Shown: piece after piece, positions 62,001 to 64,000 of the stretch
How the letters are laid out: the number at the start of each line of letters is the position of its first letter
Position numbering within the stretch: the first letter of the stretch is position 1
Assembly (NCBI GenBank): GCA_032358165.1
Contig: JAALGY010000057.1
Location: 1,612,001 to 1,676,000 of the forward strand
Direction of reading: 5' to 3'
DNA: 64,000 nucleotides
Source of the DNA: Diplosphaera chodatii
Taxonomy: Eukaryota; Chlorophyta; Trebouxiophyceae; Prasiolales; Stichococcaceae
Program-made: the position numbers and the translations under genes
The notes under the pieces: generated by a model
The model's database searches: none
Told to the model about the DNA's origin: nothing
What the model saw: the letters and a program-made list of their open reading frames with translations, nothing else

Positions 62001-63414
62001 GTCGCCAGACGGCAGCAGAGTGGCCTATTCAGACGCCCAGCAGCTGCGAGTGTTCGATGTCACGTGCCAGCGGCCAGCACCACATGGCGATGGCAGCGAC
62101 GACAGCAGGCAGGAGGTGAACGTCCGGCGGCGACTGCTGCCAGACGGCACACAGCCAGCGCACCAGCTGCACTTTGCGCCTGATGGCCGGCTGCTGGCGT
62201 CTGCTGCCGACGGGCGCCTCAGCATCCTCGACCTGGACGCCGATTCGATGCTGCTCGCCAGCTTCGGCCAGCCGACACACAGCGGTGCCGGGAGTGGCGC
62301 CAGCGCCGTGGTTGCTGGCGCAGGCGGGCGCAGGGACAGCACAGCCCGGGAGCAGTTGCAGCCGGCGGCAGCAGCGCTCACAGCCACTGGCAGCGGTGGC
62401 GGCTGGGCGGCGGCCGCTGCTGGCAGCCAGGTGGGTCAACATTTTCGAGGCAGGGATGGAAGGGTCACTGTATAGACGGTTTCGAATGCAGGGCAACGTG
62501 GACAGACAGCAGGCTGGAACGCAGTTGTGCACATCAATACGTTCAGATCGACATTGGCTGCGCTGTTGACTGGTGTAGGTCCACCTGTTCAGCCTTGCGG
62601 ATCTTGCATACCGGGGAAGGCTGCTGGTGCCAGGCGATGCGGTTACAGCGCTGGCCTTCACGCCGGACGGGGCGCAGCTGGCGGTTGCAACAGCCAGCAA
62701 GGCGGTGCACGTGTTTGATGTGGCCAGCCGCACGCCGGCCGCTTGGATGGCGGCAAACGGGGCGTCACTGCAGGCCAGCCTGGACAAGGTGCCCGGCCCC
62801 ATCCTGGGCCTGTCCTTCGACCCCACACCCGAGGTGCGCATCGCTTGGACGTGTCACCTGCTGGGTTCTTGTCCGTTTGGGGAGCTGAGGAGCACACCTC
62901 ACAGTGAGCCCTGTCATCATGCTGAGTACGCTCCGAGCAATGTGATGATGTGCTCGCCTGGTTGCACAGACGGCGGCGCTGCTGATTGCGATGCCGCACG
63001 CCTTCTGCTATGTGGATCTGTCGAAGGACCTGGGCGGCAGCGGCCGCAAGCGGCGGCGAAAGGCGGCGTACGTGCAGCCGGAGGATGCCGCTTTGCACGC
63101 CGCCAACGTGAGCAGCATGTGCCCCTGCCCCACCAGCTGGGCCCCGTGTAGGGGGTCTCAGTAGCGCGCTGACATGTCTGCGGGATGTTGGCGCTCGTAG
63201 GAATGCTGGCAGTTCCCATCGATCTGCAGTAGGCCTGTTGACTATGTGTGATGGCGGCTGGCAGGTGGACAACTTCAAGGCAGCCAAGCTAGGCAACCCA
63301 TGCCTGCTGCTGAAGCACACGGCGCCTTCCACCGTTGTGCTGCTCGAGCACGACTGGACGGATGTGTGGGCAGCGCTGCCGGCACCCATGTACCGCCATC
63401 GCTATGGAACCTGA
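59085..63414 (+). CDS. UTP4: UTP4 / cirhin, WD40 component of the small-subunit processome
   Basis: The first exon starts MAPSGRGGPRRQQPP at 59085; a second Met (MPDVLAIQRGRFVQW) follows. WD40 repeats run through the gene: AATEDGTVAAVGREDGTIELWD, LLSGGLDGSITQWDL, VAVACDDGVLRMFGL, LSLAWHPTGKTLVSGHSDGC, VWAVLVLPDGTLVSGESTGHVRFWD and LAASPAGDTVFAAGVDPRLAVFQ. The second propeller includes LLAHSCDAFMQHHPTRV and SVDQ-type strands, and the end is MYRHRYGT with stop at 63412-63414. Two seven-blade propellers and this C-terminus fit UTP4/cirhin, part of the t-UTP/UtpA subcomplex that binds nascent pre-rRNA in the nucleolus. At least a dozen introns; not all junctions were traced. Another nucleolar WD40 protein is the only realistic alternative. 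Confidence 0.8.
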
Positions 63415-64000
63415 CGACAGCCTTTTGCACTTGCGTGCATGGCGCCGCCTGTCCGCTGACAGGCAGTAACACAGAGCAATTTTGCAGCCAACCTCGCTGC
63501 GGCAGGATACTCAAAGTTGTGTGGTCTGAGGGCGTGTGACACTTTTAAACACTACTGTTACGAAACATATGATGATGTCACCTTTGCCGGCTATGCTTGG
63601 TGAGTAATTGCCAGGTACACGCCTGGTATGCCTCACTGGCTGCTGCAGATGCATGCATGATCTCATCAGTACACTGGCATGTACCGCCGCCGCAGCTCAA
63701 AACATGTGAGCCGTATGTCTTGTGCATCGTAGCGCTTGCTTGCTTCATCACTGTATATGTGAGGCAGCTGAATTCTGGTATATCGTGCAGGCCAGGAACT
63801 CTTGGTCCCAGCAATTCTTGTCGCATCTCGACAGCATGCCATGCATGGGCGGTGCCTTTCGCATGCCGTGCGCTTGAGCAGTCGTGCAGGTATGTGTTTA
63901 CAGGTCAGGATGAGCTCACAGTATCAGGACCTCATAGAGCTTACAGCGCTATGTTTGTGACGCATTCAAGCATACCGCTGAACACGCACGCACCGATGCC
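63415..64000. other. Region after UTP4 to the window edge
   Basis: 586 bases with no coding exon I can support. It is more AT-rich than the gene bodies and probably holds the UTP4 3' UTR and intergenic DNA. Confidence 0.4.

Overview
The window is nuclear DNA of a photosynthetic eukaryote, most probably a green alga of the Chlorophyta (a trebouxiophyte-like genome is my guess, not shown). The evidence is genes split by many short introns (about 50-250 nt), GC-rich codons with Ala/Gln/Gly-rich low-complexity tails, two plastid-type ribosomal proteins encoded with N-terminal leaders, a plant-type Dof zinc finger, a VTC2 ascorbate enzyme and an SDN-type exonuclease. I see no bacterial operon, transposon, CRISPR array, rRNA or convincing tRNA.

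I recognise 20 genes. Left third (1-28.6 kb): 3' part of a PPP-family phosphatase (+), Dof transcription factor (+), intronless GDP-L-galactose phosphorylase VTC2 (-), plastid ribosomal protein uL18c (+), AAMP/SQT1 WD40 protein (-), LAZ1/TMEM184 membrane protein (-), SDN-like exonuclease (+), plastid ribosomal protein uL1c (-), HGH1 (+), a small GLTSCR1/BRIP-like SWI/SNF subunit (+), SNAPC4-like Myb protein (-). Middle (29-44 kb): Xaa-Pro dipeptidase (+), APC4 (+), NIPA-like magnesium transporter (-), F-box/LRR protein (-). Right third (44.7-64 kb): mitochondrial processing peptidase beta (-), RavA/MoxR AAA ATPase (+), ARL1 GTPase (+), ZNF598/HEL2 ubiquitin ligase (-), UTP4/cirhin (+).

For 12 genes I traced splice junctions by hand and required reading phase to be kept from start to stop; all of them closed (for example 403 codons for AAMP, 503 for prolidase, 499 for MPP-beta, 712 for NIPA). 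The other genes have secure identity, but some of their exon borders are approximate.

Many of the genes serve protein synthesis or its quality control: uL18c, uL1c, SQT1/AAMP (chaperone of uL16 in yeast), HGH1 (eEF2 folding), UTP4 (small-subunit processome) and HEL2/ZNF598 (collided ribosomes). I do not claim they form one system. The observations most worth a second look are a high share of GC-AG introns (6 of 95 traced), a duplicated C-terminal exon-like block behind the RavA-like gene, and the single intronless gene (VTC2) in an intron-rich neighbourhood. I found no clear undescribed multi-gene system.
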